Shown here: in pieces, positions 10,364 to 18,600 of the stretch | How the letters are laid out: every line of letters starts with the position of its first letter | Numbering within the stretch: position 1 is the first letter of the stretch | Assembly (NCBI GenBank): GCA_963722715.1 | Contig: CAVROA010000003.1 | Location: 1 to 45,140 of the forward strand | Direction: 5' to 3' | Length of the DNA: 45,140 bases | Origin: DASQGA01 sp963722715 | GTDB taxonomy: Bacteria > Actinomycetota > Thermoleophilia > Gaiellales > Gaiellaceae | Notes under the pieces: model-generated | What the model saw: only the letters and a program-made list of their open reading frames with translations | Databases searched by the model: none | What the model was told of the DNA's origin: nothing | Program-made: the position numbers and the translations under genes

Positions 10364-10548
10364 CAGTTAGCAGTTAGCGCGGCGTCGTAATCACCTGATA
10401 CGAGCCGCTTCTAACTTCGGCGCGGCGCGGTCGTCTCTTGTCCTCGGATGGTTCCGCGACTGCCGTCCTTGTACGGCTGGAAAGGGAAAGGTGAAGACCG
10501 TTCGAACTCTGACGAACTGTTCCGGCATCGAAATGGGAGTGAGAAAAA
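10364..10548 (+). other. Gap between permease and binding protein
   Basis: This 185-nt gap starts with a short tandem CAGTTAG CAGTTAG (10364-10377) directly after the permease stop. It then holds no ORF and no clear promoter, and ends with GGGAG (10535-10539) serving the next TTG. It may be a 5' leader for the binding protein. Confidence 0.4.
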
Positions 10549-12420
10549 TTGCCACGTAGACGATTTGCACTGATTGCGCTGCTCGCGCTCGTGCTCGCGC
10601 TCGTCGCTTCGGCCTGCGGCGGCGGGGATGACGAGGCAACCGACACGAGCGGCGGGACCGACACCGGCCAGAGCGGCGAAGGTGAGGTGACCAAGGGCGG
10701 GATCTACCGCATCGCAGGGTCGTCCTTCGAGTTCACGGGCGGATTCGATCCGACCGGTGAGTACCTCGGAACGGCTTTCGCCTTGTATTCCAACCTGCTC
10801 CTGCGCAACCTCGTGAACTACAAGCACTTGGGCGGCGCCGAGGGCAACGAGATCGTTCCCGACCTCGCGACCGATCTTGGCGAGGTCTCGGAGGACGGGC
10901 TGACGTATACGTTCACGCTGAAGGACGGCGTCATGTTCGGTCCTCCGGTCAGCCGTCCGATCACCTCCGAGGACATCGCGTATGCCTTCGAGCGGATCGG
11001 CACCGAGGCACTCGTAGCCCAGTACGGCTTTTATTACACGGTCATCAAGGGCATGGCGGAGTTCACCGCCGGCGATGCCAAGACGATCTCGGGGATCGAG
11101 ACGCCGGACGAGAAGACGATCAAGTTCACGTTGACTCAGCCGACCGGCGACTTCCTCTACCGGATCGCAATGCCCGCCGCCGCTCCGGTTCCACCGGAGG
11201 TCGGGAAGTGCTTCAAGAAGGCCGGCGAGTACGGCCGAACCGTCGTTGCCTCGGGCCCGTACATGATCGAGGGCTCGGACCAGGCCGACGCATCGAGCTG
11301 TGCCACGTTGAAGCCGTTCTCGGGCTTCGATCCGACCCGGCGTCTCTCGTTCGTCCGAAACCCCGACTACGACCAGTCGACGGACGACACGCGTGAGAAC
11401 AACATCGACGGTCTCGACTACTCGTTGAACACGAACATCAAGGACATCTTCAACAAGATCGAGGCGGGCGAGCTCGAGGGCGAGGTCGAGGCCCCGCCGG
11501 CCGAGGTGCTCCGCAAGTACTCGACCACCTCGGACTTGAAGGACATGATCCACGTCGAAGCCGGCGACCGCACCTGGTACATCACGATGAACCTGGCGCA
11601 GCCGCCGTTCGACGACATCGCCGTTCGAAAGGCAATGAACTGGGTCATGGACAAGGGTGGCCTCCAGCGTGCCTGGGGTGGCCCGATTCGCGGCGAGGTC
11701 GCGAATCACATCGTCCCCGACACGATGTTCAACGGGGATCTCGACGACTACGCGCCGTACGGAACTGAGAATGACGCCGGCGACGTCGAGAAGGCCAAGG
11801 AGGCAATGAAGGAGTCCAAGTACGACACGGACCAGGACGGCCTGTGCGACGCTCCGGAGTGCTCCGGCGTCCTGTTCGTCAACCGCAACACGCCTCCCTG
11901 GACCGACATGGAGCCGATCATCGAGCAGGCTGCCGCCAAGATCGGCATCAAGCTGAACACGCGTGAGTTCGAAGACGCGTACCCGGTCATCCAGGACACG
12001 GGCAAGAAGGTCCCCGTCTCGGCCGTGCCTGGCTGGGGCAAGGACTATCCGGATTCGTCCACGTTCATGGTGCTCTTCGACAGCCGGTCGATCCTCCCGC
12101 AGGGGAATGTGAACTACTCCCTCGTGGGCCTGACCGAGGACCAGGCGAAGAAGGACAAGATCGAGGCGGTTGACTTCGCGGCAATCCCGAGCGTGGACGC
12201 CGACATCGACAAGTGCAACGAGCTCTTGGACGATGAGCGTCTCACGTGCTGGGAGGACCTCGACAAGAAGCTCATGGAAGAGGTCGTTCCATGGGTCCCG
12301 TACCTCGACGCCTCGAACGTCGACATCATCGGACCCGCAGTGACGAAGTACGAGTACGACCAGTTCGCCGGCGAGGCTGCGTTCTCGCGGCTGGCGGTCG
12401 ACGAGTCGAAGCAGCAGTAA
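10549..12420 (+). CDS. dppA: Peptide ABC transporter substrate-binding lipoprotein (SBP_bac_5, DppA type)
   Basis: An exported lipoprotein that captures peptides outside the membrane. The signal peptide RRRFALIALLALVLALVASAC ends in a lipobox with Cys23, followed by a Gly/Asp/Thr linker. The body has the family 5 features GLTYTFTLKDGVMF, FTLTQPTGDF, PPFDDIAVRKAMNWVMDK and GWGKDYPD. At 623 residues it is longer than E. coli DppA, mainly from linker and surface inserts. TTG at 10549 is set by GGGAG 9 nt upstream. A strong hairpin follows the stop, which would let this gene be expressed above the permease and ATPases. Confidence 0.9.
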   Translation: MPRRRFALIALLALVLALVASACGGGDDEATDTSGGTDTGQSGEGEVTKGGIYRIAGSSFEFTGGFDPTGEYLGTAFALYSNLLLRNLVNYKHLGGAEGNEIVPDLATDLGEVSEDGLTYTFTLKDGVMFGPPVSRPITSEDIAYAFERIGTEALVAQYGFYYTVIKGMAEFTAGDAKTISGIETPDEKTIKFTLTQPTGDFLYRIAMPAAAPVPPEVGKCFKKAGEYGRTVVASGPYMIEGSDQADASSCATLKPFSGFDPTRRLSFVRNPDYDQSTDDTRENNIDGLDYSLNTNIKDIFNKIEAGELEGEVEAPPAEVLRKYSTTSDLKDMIHVEAGDRTWYITMNLAQPPFDDIAVRKAMNWVMDKGGLQRAWGGPIRGEVANHIVPDTMFNGDLDDYAPYGTENDAGDVEKAKEAMKESKYDTDQDGLCDAPECSGVLFVNRNTPPWTDMEPIIEQAAAKIGIKLNTREFEDAYPVIQDTGKKVPVSAVPGWGKDYPDSSTFMVLFDSRSILPQGNVNYSLVGLTEDQAKKDKIEAVDFAAIPSVDADIDKCNELLDDERLTCWEDLDKKLMEEVVPWVPYLDASNVDIIGPAVTKYEYDQFAGEAAFSRLAVDESKQQ

Positions 12421-12444
12421 CGACTCGGTAGTAGGAAACGTCAT

Positions 12445-12476
12445 GGAGAGTCGCCCCGATCTTGGGGCGACTCTCC
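12445..12476 (+). terminator. Strong hairpin between binding protein and permease
   Basis: A perfect 13-bp GC-rich stem (GGAGAGTCGCCCC with its complement, loop GATCTT) lies 25 nt after the dppA stop. There is no U-run, so it may act as a partial terminator or a 3' stabiliser of the dppA message. Confidence 0.6.
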
Positions 12477-12489
12477 CTGGCTCTCAGGG

Positions 12490-12495
12490 TAGAAT
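12490..12495 (+). promoter_or_regulatory. -10 box TAGAAT before dppB
   Basis: TAGAAT lies just after the hairpin and 44 nt before the dppB ATG; GGAGGAG (12530-12536) serves that ATG. It suggests a second promoter for dppB and the two ATPase genes. Confidence 0.4.
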
Positions 12496-12539
12496 CCGGC
12501 GAGTTTCGTGATCCTCGCCGAGTGGGAACGGAGGAGCTG

Positions 12540-13505
12540 ATGGGGCGCTACGTGATCCGACGAATGCTGTGGGTCGTCCTCGTTGTCCTCGTGGTCACCA
12601 TGATCACGTTCGTCATCTTCTACGTCATGCCGCCGACCGATCCGGCGACGCGGTTTGCAGGCAAGCAGCCCACCCCGGCGCTCGTCGCTCAGGTCAAGGA
12701 GCAGCTAGGCCTCGACAAGCCCGTCTACCAGCAGTACGGCCTGTTCGTGAAGCGACTGTTCCTGGGTGACGAATACGGCTGGCCCGGTCTCGGCTTCAAC
12801 TACGACGGCCGGGTATCCGTTCGCGACGAGATCGTCAGGCGGGCGCCGATCTCGTTCCAGCTCGCGATCGGAGCGGCCATCATCTGGCTCGTCATGGGCA
12901 TCTCGATCGGGATCGTGTCGGCGCTGAAGCGCCGGACGTTCCTGGATCGCTTCGCGATGGGCTTCGCACTCTTCGGGGTGTCGGCGCCGGTGTTCTGGCT
13001 CGGCCTCATGGGCCTCTTCATCTTCTGGCAGAAACTCGGGTGGTTGCCTGGGACGGGCTACGTGCCGTTCAGCGTGAACCCGTATGACTGGTTCATGCAC
13101 ATGATCATGCCCTGGACCGTCCTGGCGCTTCTCTACGCGGCGTACTACGCGCGAATGGTGCGCGGAAACCTGATCGAGACGATGGGTGAGGACTACATCC
13201 GCACGGCGCGGGCGAAGGGCCTCTCCGAGGCCAAGGTCGTGGGCAAGCACGGCCTCCGTGCGAGCCTGACTCCCGTTGTGACGCTCTTCGGCATCGATAT
13301 CGCGCTCCTGCTCGGCGGCGCAATCATCACTGAGACGGTTTTCAACCTCCCCGGAATCGGCTCCTGGGTGATCCAGTCCACCGTCCGCGGCGACCTGCCG
13401 GCGGTGCTCGGGGTCACCGTGCTTGCCTCCTTCCTGGTGGCGTTCTGCAGCCTCTGCGTCGACATCGTGTACGCATGGCTCGACCCGCGCGTCCGTTACT
13501 CGTAG
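12540..13505 (+). CDS. dppB: Peptide ABC transporter permease, DppB/OppB type
   Basis: A 321-residue permease that begins RYVIRRMLWVVLVVLVVTMI, the usual first helix, followed by a periplasmic domain with the QLGLDKPVYQQY motif. Several helices follow, then the EAA loop TARAKGLSEAKVVGKHGLR and the terminal WLDPRVRYS. ATG at 12540 has GGAGGAG close upstream; the longer in-frame reading from 12462 overlaps the hairpin and is unlikely. It pairs with the dppC product to form the channel and is followed 26 nt later by the first ATPase. Confidence 0.9.
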   Translation: MGRYVIRRMLWVVLVVLVVTMITFVIFYVMPPTDPATRFAGKQPTPALVAQVKEQLGLDKPVYQQYGLFVKRLFLGDEYGWPGLGFNYDGRVSVRDEIVRRAPISFQLAIGAAIIWLVMGISIGIVSALKRRTFLDRFAMGFALFGVSAPVFWLGLMGLFIFWQKLGWLPGTGYVPFSVNPYDWFMHMIMPWTVLALLYAAYYARMVRGNLIETMGEDYIRTARAKGLSEAKVVGKHGLRASLTPVVTLFGIDIALLLGGAIITETVFNLPGIGSWVIQSTVRGDLPAVLGVTVLASFLVAFCSLCVDIVYAWLDPRVRYS

Positions 13506-13531
13506 ACTTCCGCATCGCAGACTGAGGAGAT

Positions 13532-14791
13532 ATGGCCGAAGCCCTCTTCGAGGTTAAGGACCTCCGCGTCCATTTCAACACTCCCGACGGCGTCGTGAAG
13601 GCGGTCGACGGCCTGTCCTTCACGGTCGAGAGGGGAGAGACCTTCGGCATCGTGGGCGAGTCCGGGTCGGGCAAGAGCGTGACCTGCCTGACCGCGCTCG
13701 GTCTGACCAACCGCAAAGCCGCCGACATCACGGGGGAGGTGCTCTTCCAGGGCAAGAACCTGCTCGAGCTTCCCCCAAGCGAGCTCCGGAAGGTCCGCGG
13801 CAAGGACCTCGCGATGATCTTCCAGGATCCCTTTGCGTGCCTGCACCCGTTCTACCGGGTTGGCGACCAGATCGTCGAGGCAGTCCAGGCGCACGAGGAC
13901 GTCTCGAAGGAGAAAGCACGAGAGCGCGTCGTCGAGCTGCTCGCCGCGGTCGGGATCCCGAAGCCGAAGGCGAGGTTCCGGGACTATCCCCACCAGTACT
14001 CGGGAGGCATGCGCCAGCGCGCGATGATCGCGATGGCGCTCGTGCACAACCCGGACATCCTGATCGCGGACGAGCCCACGACCGCGCTGGACGTCACCGT
14101 CCAGGCCCAGATCCTCGACCTGATCGACCGCGTGAAGAAGGACTTCAACATCGGCGTCATCCTGATCACGCACGACCTCGGCGTCGTGGCCGACGTCGCT
14201 CAGAAGGTCATGGTCATGTACGCCGGGCGCGCGATGGAGCGCGGGACGAAGGACGAGGTCTTCCGGCAGCCCTTGCACCCGTATGCGTGGGGCCTCCTCG
14301 AGTCGATTCCGACGGTGACCCAGAAGGGGACGCGACTCATCCCGATCGAAGGCGCCCCGCCCTCCCTCATCAACGTCCCGCCCGGCTGTCCGTTCCACCC
14401 GCGCTGCCCGCATCGGTTCGAGCCCTGCGACAAGGAGATTCCGCCGCTCAAGGACCGGGGCGGCGGGCATCCGGAGGCGTGTCACCTCTCGATCGAAGAA
14501 AAGCGGCGGCTCTGGACTACCCGCGAGTCCGGGCGAGTCAAGGAGGCAGTGTGTGAGCGTCTCCACTCCGGCCTCCGTCGGCTCCGACTCCCCGCCCGCC
14601 GAGGGCGCGCTCGATCTCCGTCCGCAACCTCAAGAAGTACTTCCCGATCACGCGCGGGATCATCTTCCAGCGCGAGATCGGCCGGGTGCAGGCGGTCGAC
14701 GACATCTCCTTCGACATCTATCCGGGCGAGACGCTCGGTCTGGTCGGCGAGTCCGGCTGCGGGAAGTCGACGACCGCGCGCCTCGTCATGA
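13532..14791 (+). CDS. oppD: Peptide ABC transporter ATPase, DppD/OppD type (3' end abnormal)
   Basis: One of two ATPases driving the peptide transporter. The P-loop GESGSGKS is at 42-49, the signature YSGGMRQRA near 156, Walker B ILIADEP at 176-182, and the C-terminal oligopeptide motif GCPFHPRCPHRFEPCDKE follows. Recognisable protein ends near 14550 (LWTTRESGRVKEAV). The open frame then continues for about 80 Arg/Ser-rich residues that are only an out-of-frame reading of oppF. A stop (TGA 14554-14556) lies in a neighbouring frame exactly where a GTGA overlap with oppF would be expected, so a small indel near the end of this gene is possible. Confidence 0.87.
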   Translation: MAEALFEVKDLRVHFNTPDGVVKAVDGLSFTVERGETFGIVGESGSGKSVTCLTALGLTNRKAADITGEVLFQGKNLLELPPSELRKVRGKDLAMIFQDPFACLHPFYRVGDQIVEAVQAHEDVSKEKARERVVELLAAVGIPKPKARFRDYPHQYSGGMRQRAMIAMALVHNPDILIADEPTTALDVTVQAQILDLIDRVKKDFNIGVILITHDLGVVADVAQKVMVMYAGRAMERGTKDEVFRQPLHPYAWGLLESIPTVTQKGTRLIPIEGAPPSLINVPPGCPFHPRCPHRFEPCDKEIPPLKDRGGGHPEACHLSIEEKRRLWTTRESGRVKEAVCERLHSGLRRLRLPARRGRARSPSATSRSTSRSRAGSSSSARSAGCRRSTTSPSTSIRARRSVWSASPAAGSRRPRASS

Positions 14792-15636
14792 AGCTCCTCG
14801 ACGCCACCGCCGGCTCGGTCACGTTCGAGGGCACGGACATCACGAAGCTCTCGCAGCGGAACATGCGGCCGTACCGGCGCCAGATGCAGATGGTCTTCCA
14901 GGACCCCTACGCCTCGCTCAACCCACGCCAGACGGTCGGGCAGATCATCGGGGCTCCCTTCTCGATCCACAAGACGGAGGGCGACACGAAGCGTCGTGTC
15001 CGTGAGCTCATGGATCGGACCGGGCTGAACCCCGAGCACTACAACCGCTATTCACACGAGTTCTCGGGTGGCCAGCGCCAGCGCATCGGGGTCGCGAGGG
15101 CCCTTGCGCTCTCACCCAAGCTGATCGTGTGCGACGAGCCCGTGTCGGCGCTCGACGTCTCGATCCAGGCGCAGATCCTGAACCTCCTCGAGGGCCTGCA
15201 GGAGGACTTCAACCTCACGTACCTCTTCATCTCGCACGATCTCGGGGTCGTCCGGCACGTGTCTGACCGGATCGCGGTCATGTACCTCGGGCACATCGTC
15301 GAGGTCGCGGATGCGGACTCCCTGTACGAGAACCCGAAGCATCCGTACACCGCCGCGCTCCTGTCGGCCGTCCCCAAGGGCCTGACCTCCGACGGCCGGT
15401 CCTCGGAGCGCATCGTTCTCGAAGGCGACGTGCCGTCTCCGGTCGACCCACCGCCAGGCTGTCCGTTCCATCCTCGCTGCCCGAAGGCGAGAGCGGTCGC
15501 GGGCCGCGACGACGAAGTGCCCGAGAACTGCCGTTCCGAGCGGCCGCCGCTCGGAGAGGTCGAGCCTCGCCACCGCGCTGCCTGCTGGTACCCGCTGGAG
15601 AAGGGCGAGAAGCTCCAGCAGGCTGCCCGCGCGTAG
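14553..15636 (+). CDS. oppF: Peptide ABC transporter ATPase, DppF/OppF type, frameshift near the N-terminus
   Basis: The second ATPase of the transporter. From about 14614 one frame reads SISVRNLKKYFPITRG, then P-loop GESGCGKST, signature FSGGQRQRI, Walker B LIVCDEP, and GCPFHPRCP near the end. That frame has no start codon before GTG 14686, which would delete the first ABC strand, and it is closed by TGA 14554. The expected start, GTG 14553 with AAGGAGG just upstream, reads SVSTPASVGSDSPPAEGAL in another frame. Removing one base between 14556 and 14615 joins the two into 360 residues. If the sequence is correct, only a product from 14686 could be made. Confidence 0.83.
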
Positions 15637-15703
15637 GTTTTCGACTTCGGGGCCGGCCCTCCAGGGCTAACCCTTCTGCGCCGCGCGCGTCGAAAGAGAC
15701 AGG

Positions 15704-16174
15704 ATGGCCGTGAAGCCGATCGATCCACTGTGCGAGCGAACCCGCGCCTGGGCTTCGCTCGAGCTCGACGGTGAGCTCTCCGAGCTCGAAGGCGTGCTCT
15801 TCCACGAGCACGTTCGCAACTGCGAGGACTGCGCCGCCGCCGTCTACGATCTGCAGCGGATCGCAGCGATCGTCCGCGCGACGCCGCTCGCCGAGCCAAG
15901 CCGCCGCGGCTTCGAGTTCCCGGCCCGCGTCGAGCAGCCGCGAACACGGCCTCTGGCCGTCCGCGCTCTCGTCGCCGCCGCGGTGATCGCGCTTGCAGCG
16001 GGGCTCGGCCTGCTCGGAAACTCGCTCGGCGGATCTCCACGCGCGCCGCAGCCCGCCTCTCCGGAGATCGCGTTTCTTCCGCTGAGCATCGACCGCCAGG
16101 TCAAGGGCCTTCCACAGGCTCCGATGCCCAAGCAGCGGGTCGCCCCGAGCGGACGCCTGACGACGGTCGTCTAA
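15704..16174 (+). CDS. Zinc-finger membrane protein, anti-sigma-factor-like
   Basis: A 156-residue protein whose N-terminal 50 residues contain HEHVRNCEDC, the HxxxCxxC motif of zinc-binding anti-sigma domains (zf-HC2 type). One membrane helix follows (about residues 86-107, VRALVAAAVIALAAGLGLLG) and then a short outer tail. Such proteins usually hold an ECF sigma factor at the membrane, but no sigma-factor gene is nearby, so its partner is elsewhere or its role differs. It lies between the peptide transporter and atpD. ATG at 15704 follows GAGACAGG. Confidence 0.7.
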   Translation: MAVKPIDPLCERTRAWASLELDGELSELEGVLFHEHVRNCEDCAAAVYDLQRIAAIVRATPLAEPSRRGFEFPARVEQPRTRPLAVRALVAAAVIALAAGLGLLGNSLGGSPRAPQPASPEIAFLPLSIDRQVKGLPQAPMPKQRVAPSGRLTTVV

Positions 16175-16222
16175 CCGGGTCATTACTACCGGGTCACTGC
16201 GCGGCTCGGAGCAGCACGAGGC

Positions 16223-16228
16223 TAGACT
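16223..16228 (+). promoter_or_regulatory. -10 box TAGACT for atpD-atpC
   Basis: TAGACT lies 32 nt before the atpD ATG, with AGGAG (16252-16256) as ribosome site. It suggests the beta and epsilon genes have their own promoter, as expected if they are cut off from the first atp block. Confidence 0.45.
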
Positions 16229-16260
16229 CCGCGCCCGGAACCACCCGAGCCAGGAGTCCC

Positions 16261-17793
16261 ATGCCCGAGAACGGAAAGTCGCCGGCAGGTGTCGGCAAGG
16301 TCGTCGAAATCCGAGGTGTCGTCCTCGACGCCGTCTTCCCCGGCGATCTCCCTGAGATCAACCATGCGCTCAGAATCAAGGTGGCCGGCGAGGAGGGCCG
16401 CCCCGAGGTCGATCTGATCGCGGAGGTTCAGCAGCACCTCGGAAACGACCGCGTTCGTGCAGTCGCCATGGACTCGACGGACGGTCTTGCCCGAGGCGTC
16501 GACGTCGAGGATCTGGGCGCGCCGATCAGCGTCCCGGTCGGAAAGGCGACACTCGGACGGCTGTTCAACGTGCTCGGGGACACGATCGACGATCGCGACG
16601 AGAAGCTCGAGGACGTGGAGCGCTGGCCGATCCATCGGGATGCGCCTTCTTTCGAGGACCTGCAGCCGACGGTCGAGATCTTCGAGACCGGCATCAAGGT
16701 CATCGATCTGCTCGCCCCCTACGTGAAAGGCGGGAAGGTCGGTCTCTTCGGCGGCGCGGGCGTCGGCAAGACGGTCCTGATCCAGGAGCTGATCCGGTCG
16801 ATCGCCGAGGAGCACTCCGGTCTCTCGGTCTTTGCCGGCGTCGGGGAGCGGACGCGCGAGGGGAACGACCTCTATCTCGAGATGACCGAGTCCGGGGTCA
16901 TCGACAAGACCGCGCTCGTCTTCGGACAGATGAACGAGCCGCCGGGCGCACGACTCCGAGTGGCGCTCTCCGGCCTGACGATGGCCGAGTACTTCCGTGA
17001 GCAGGGCCAGGACGTCCTCCTGTTCATCGACAACATCTTCCGCTTCGTGCAGGCGGGCTCCGAGGTCTCGGCGCTGCTCGGCCGGATGCCCTCCGCGGTC
17101 GGATACCAGCCCACGCTGGCCACCGAGATGGGCCAGCTCCAGGAGCGGATCACGTCGACGCGAACCGGCTCGGTCACCTCGGTGCAGGCGATCTACGTGC
17201 CGGCCGACGACCTCACCGACCCGGCGCCGGCGAACACCTTCGCCCACCTCGACGCGACGACCGTGCTGAACCGGGCGCTGACCGAGCAGGGGATCTATCC
17301 AGCCGTTGACCCGCTCGACTCCGTCTCCCGGATCATGCAGCCCGGCGTCGTCTCGGACGAGCACTACGCGACCGCCACGGGCGTCCAGGAGATCCTGCAG
17401 CGCTACAAGGAGCTCCAGGACATCATCGCCATCCTCGGGATGGAGGAGCTCTCCGACGAGGACAAGGTCATCGTTCAGCGCGCGCGGAAGATCCAGCGCT
17501 TCCTCTCGCAGCCGTTCTTCGTCGCCGAGCAGTTCACCGGGACGCCCGGCAAGTTCGTCGCACTCGAGGACACGATCAAGGGCTTCTCGGAGATCCTCGA
17601 AGGCAAGCACGACGATCTGCCCGAGGGTGCCTTCTACATGGTCGGGACGATCGAGGAAGCCGTCGAGCGGGGCAAGGAGATGGGCGGCGAAGACAAGGCC
17701 GAGGCCAAGGAGGAGCCGGAGGCCGAGGAGGCCGAAGCCGAGGAGGCCGACGAGCCGTCCGGGGAGCGCGAAGCCGAGCCAACTCCCGCCTAG
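16261..17793 (+). CDS. atpD: F1Fo ATP synthase subunit beta, with acidic tail
   Basis: The catalytic subunit of F1. The P-loop GGAGVGKT is at 164-171, followed by GERTREGNDLYLEM, the Walker B region VLLFIDNIFRF and the hinge motif MEELSDED. At 510 residues it is some 30-40 longer than usual because of a C-terminal tail (from about 470) rich in Glu and Ala, which has no counterpart in ordinary beta subunits. ATG at 16261 has AGGAG 4 nt upstream. atpC follows after 3 nt. The gene lies about 7 kb from atpG, with six unrelated genes between. Confidence 0.96.
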   Translation: MPENGKSPAGVGKVVEIRGVVLDAVFPGDLPEINHALRIKVAGEEGRPEVDLIAEVQQHLGNDRVRAVAMDSTDGLARGVDVEDLGAPISVPVGKATLGRLFNVLGDTIDDRDEKLEDVERWPIHRDAPSFEDLQPTVEIFETGIKVIDLLAPYVKGGKVGLFGGAGVGKTVLIQELIRSIAEEHSGLSVFAGVGERTREGNDLYLEMTESGVIDKTALVFGQMNEPPGARLRVALSGLTMAEYFREQGQDVLLFIDNIFRFVQAGSEVSALLGRMPSAVGYQPTLATEMGQLQERITSTRTGSVTSVQAIYVPADDLTDPAPANTFAHLDATTVLNRALTEQGIYPAVDPLDSVSRIMQPGVVSDEHYATATGVQEILQRYKELQDIIAILGMEELSDEDKVIVQRARKIQRFLSQPFFVAEQFTGTPGKFVALEDTIKGFSEILEGKHDDLPEGAFYMVGTIEEAVERGKEMGGEDKAEAKEEPEAEEAEAEEADEPSGEREAEPTPA

Positions 17794-17796
17794 CCC

Positions 17797-18222
17797 ATGG
17801 CAGAGGGGACCGGCAAGACATTCGAGCTCTCCCTCGTCACGCCGGACGGCGCGGCGTACGAGGGCGAGGCCGAGATGCTGATCGTGCCAGGCGCCGACGG
17901 CGAGATCGGGGTGCTCGCACGGCACGCGCCGCTCGTGGCCATGCTGAAGGCGGGGGAGATCCGCGTGAAGGCCGACGGATCCTGGGAGAGCTTCGCGGCG
18001 GGACCGGGCTACTTCAAGGTGCAGCAGGACCGCGCGATCGTCCTCGTCGACGACGCTGTGCGCGCGGAGGACATCGACGTCGAGGCTGCCAAGCGCGAGA
18101 TCGAGGAGGCCAGGGCGCTCCTCGAGCGCGCGGAGGCAGGCGACGAGGACCTCGACCGCTGGAAGCTCGAGCAGCACCTCCGCCATGCAGAGAACAAGCT
18201 CGAAGTCGCGGGCCGGGGCTAG
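17797..18222 (+). CDS. atpC: F1Fo ATP synthase subunit epsilon
   Basis: The rotor-base and regulatory subunit, 141 residues. The N-terminal beta-sandwich contains VTPDGAAYEGEAEMLIVPGADGEIGVLA then HAPLVAMLKAGEI, and a C-terminal two-helix part follows (AKREIEEARALLERAEAG). ATG at 17797 is 3 nt after the atpD stop. It ends the second atp block; its stop lies in a 7-bp inverted repeat. Confidence 0.94.
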   Translation: MAEGTGKTFELSLVTPDGAAYEGEAEMLIVPGADGEIGVLARHAPLVAMLKAGEIRVKADGSWESFAAGPGYFKVQQDRAIVLVDDAVRAEDIDVEAAKREIEEARALLERAEAGDEDLDRWKLEQHLRHAENKLEVAGRG

Positions 18223-18237
18223 CGCGTCTAGCTAGCC
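18217..18237 (+). terminator. Inverted repeat over the atpC stop
   Basis: GGCTAGC and GCTAGCC flank a 7-nt loop, with the atpC stop inside the left arm. The stem is short and has no U-run; a weak terminator at best. Confidence 0.3.
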
Positions 18238-18305
18238 GCGCGGGCGGAGGTTAAAGCGGCATTAAGCCGGGACTGGGGCCTTGCGGACCCCCCGGGCACT
18301 CTCGC

Positions 18306-18311
18306 TAGCTT
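18306..18311 (+). promoter_or_regulatory. -10 box TAGCTT for the 44-residue zinc-ribbon gene
   Basis: TAGCTT has TTGCGG at 18281-18286 as a possible -35 with a 19-nt spacer, and lies 38 nt before the small ORF. Confidence 0.4.
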
Positions 18312-18349
18312 GAAGCGACCGTTCCACTCGACCTCCGAAGGAGGCTCAA

Positions 18350-18484
18350 ATGCTCTATTCGCTCCTGCGCTCCATCGTCGGGCTCGAGGCCGGCCGTTCG
18401 TGCCGAACGTGTTCCGAGTCGATCTCGCCGCGCGATCAATTCGGCCTCAGCGAGGGGGTCTGTCACCCCTGTCGCGAGCACTGA
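18350..18484 (+). CDS. 44-residue zinc-ribbon-like small protein
   Basis: A short ORF missed by length cut-offs. ATG at 18350 has a near-perfect GAAGGAGG (18337-18344) 5 nt upstream, and the stop at 18482-18484 is followed 28 nt later by a strong intrinsic terminator. The protein has a hydrophobic start (LYSLLRSIVGLEAG), then C18-R-T-C21 and C38-H-P-C41 with 16 residues between, the spacing of a single zinc ribbon. I do not recognise a named family. A promoter, strong ribosome site, intact ORF and terminator together argue that it is a real one-gene unit; its function is unknown. Confidence 0.65.
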   Translation: MLYSLLRSIVGLEAGRSCRTCSESISPRDQFGLSEGVCHPCREH

Positions 18485-18512
18485 CCGAGCCTCGAACCCA
18501 GGCAGCAAGGAG

Positions 18513-18543
18513 CTCCCGCCCCGCAGGCGGGAGTTTTCGTTTT
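18513..18543 (+). terminator. Intrinsic terminator
   Basis: An 8-bp stem CTCCCGCC/GGCGGGAG with loop CCGCA is followed by TTTTCGTTTT, the clearest rho-independent terminator in the window. It ends the zinc-ribbon unit and separates it from metH, whose ATG is 58 nt on. Confidence 0.85.
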
Positions 18544-18600
18544 CAGGACAGAATCGCGAGCGCACGGCCTGAGGCGCGGGTCGGAAGGCAGAATGAACGG

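Noticed and set aside
10411..12444. 677-residue minus-strand ORF
   Set aside because: It is antisense to the binding-protein gene, has the composition of a high-GC shadow frame, and shows no motif.
16222..18186. 654-residue minus-strand ORF
   Set aside because: Antisense to atpD and atpC; a shadow frame.
18240..18600. Cobalamin, SAM or SAH riboswitch controlling metH
   Set aside because: No conserved core of these riboswitches was recognised, and the terminator follows an intact ORF with its own ribosome site. A covariance-model search would settle it.
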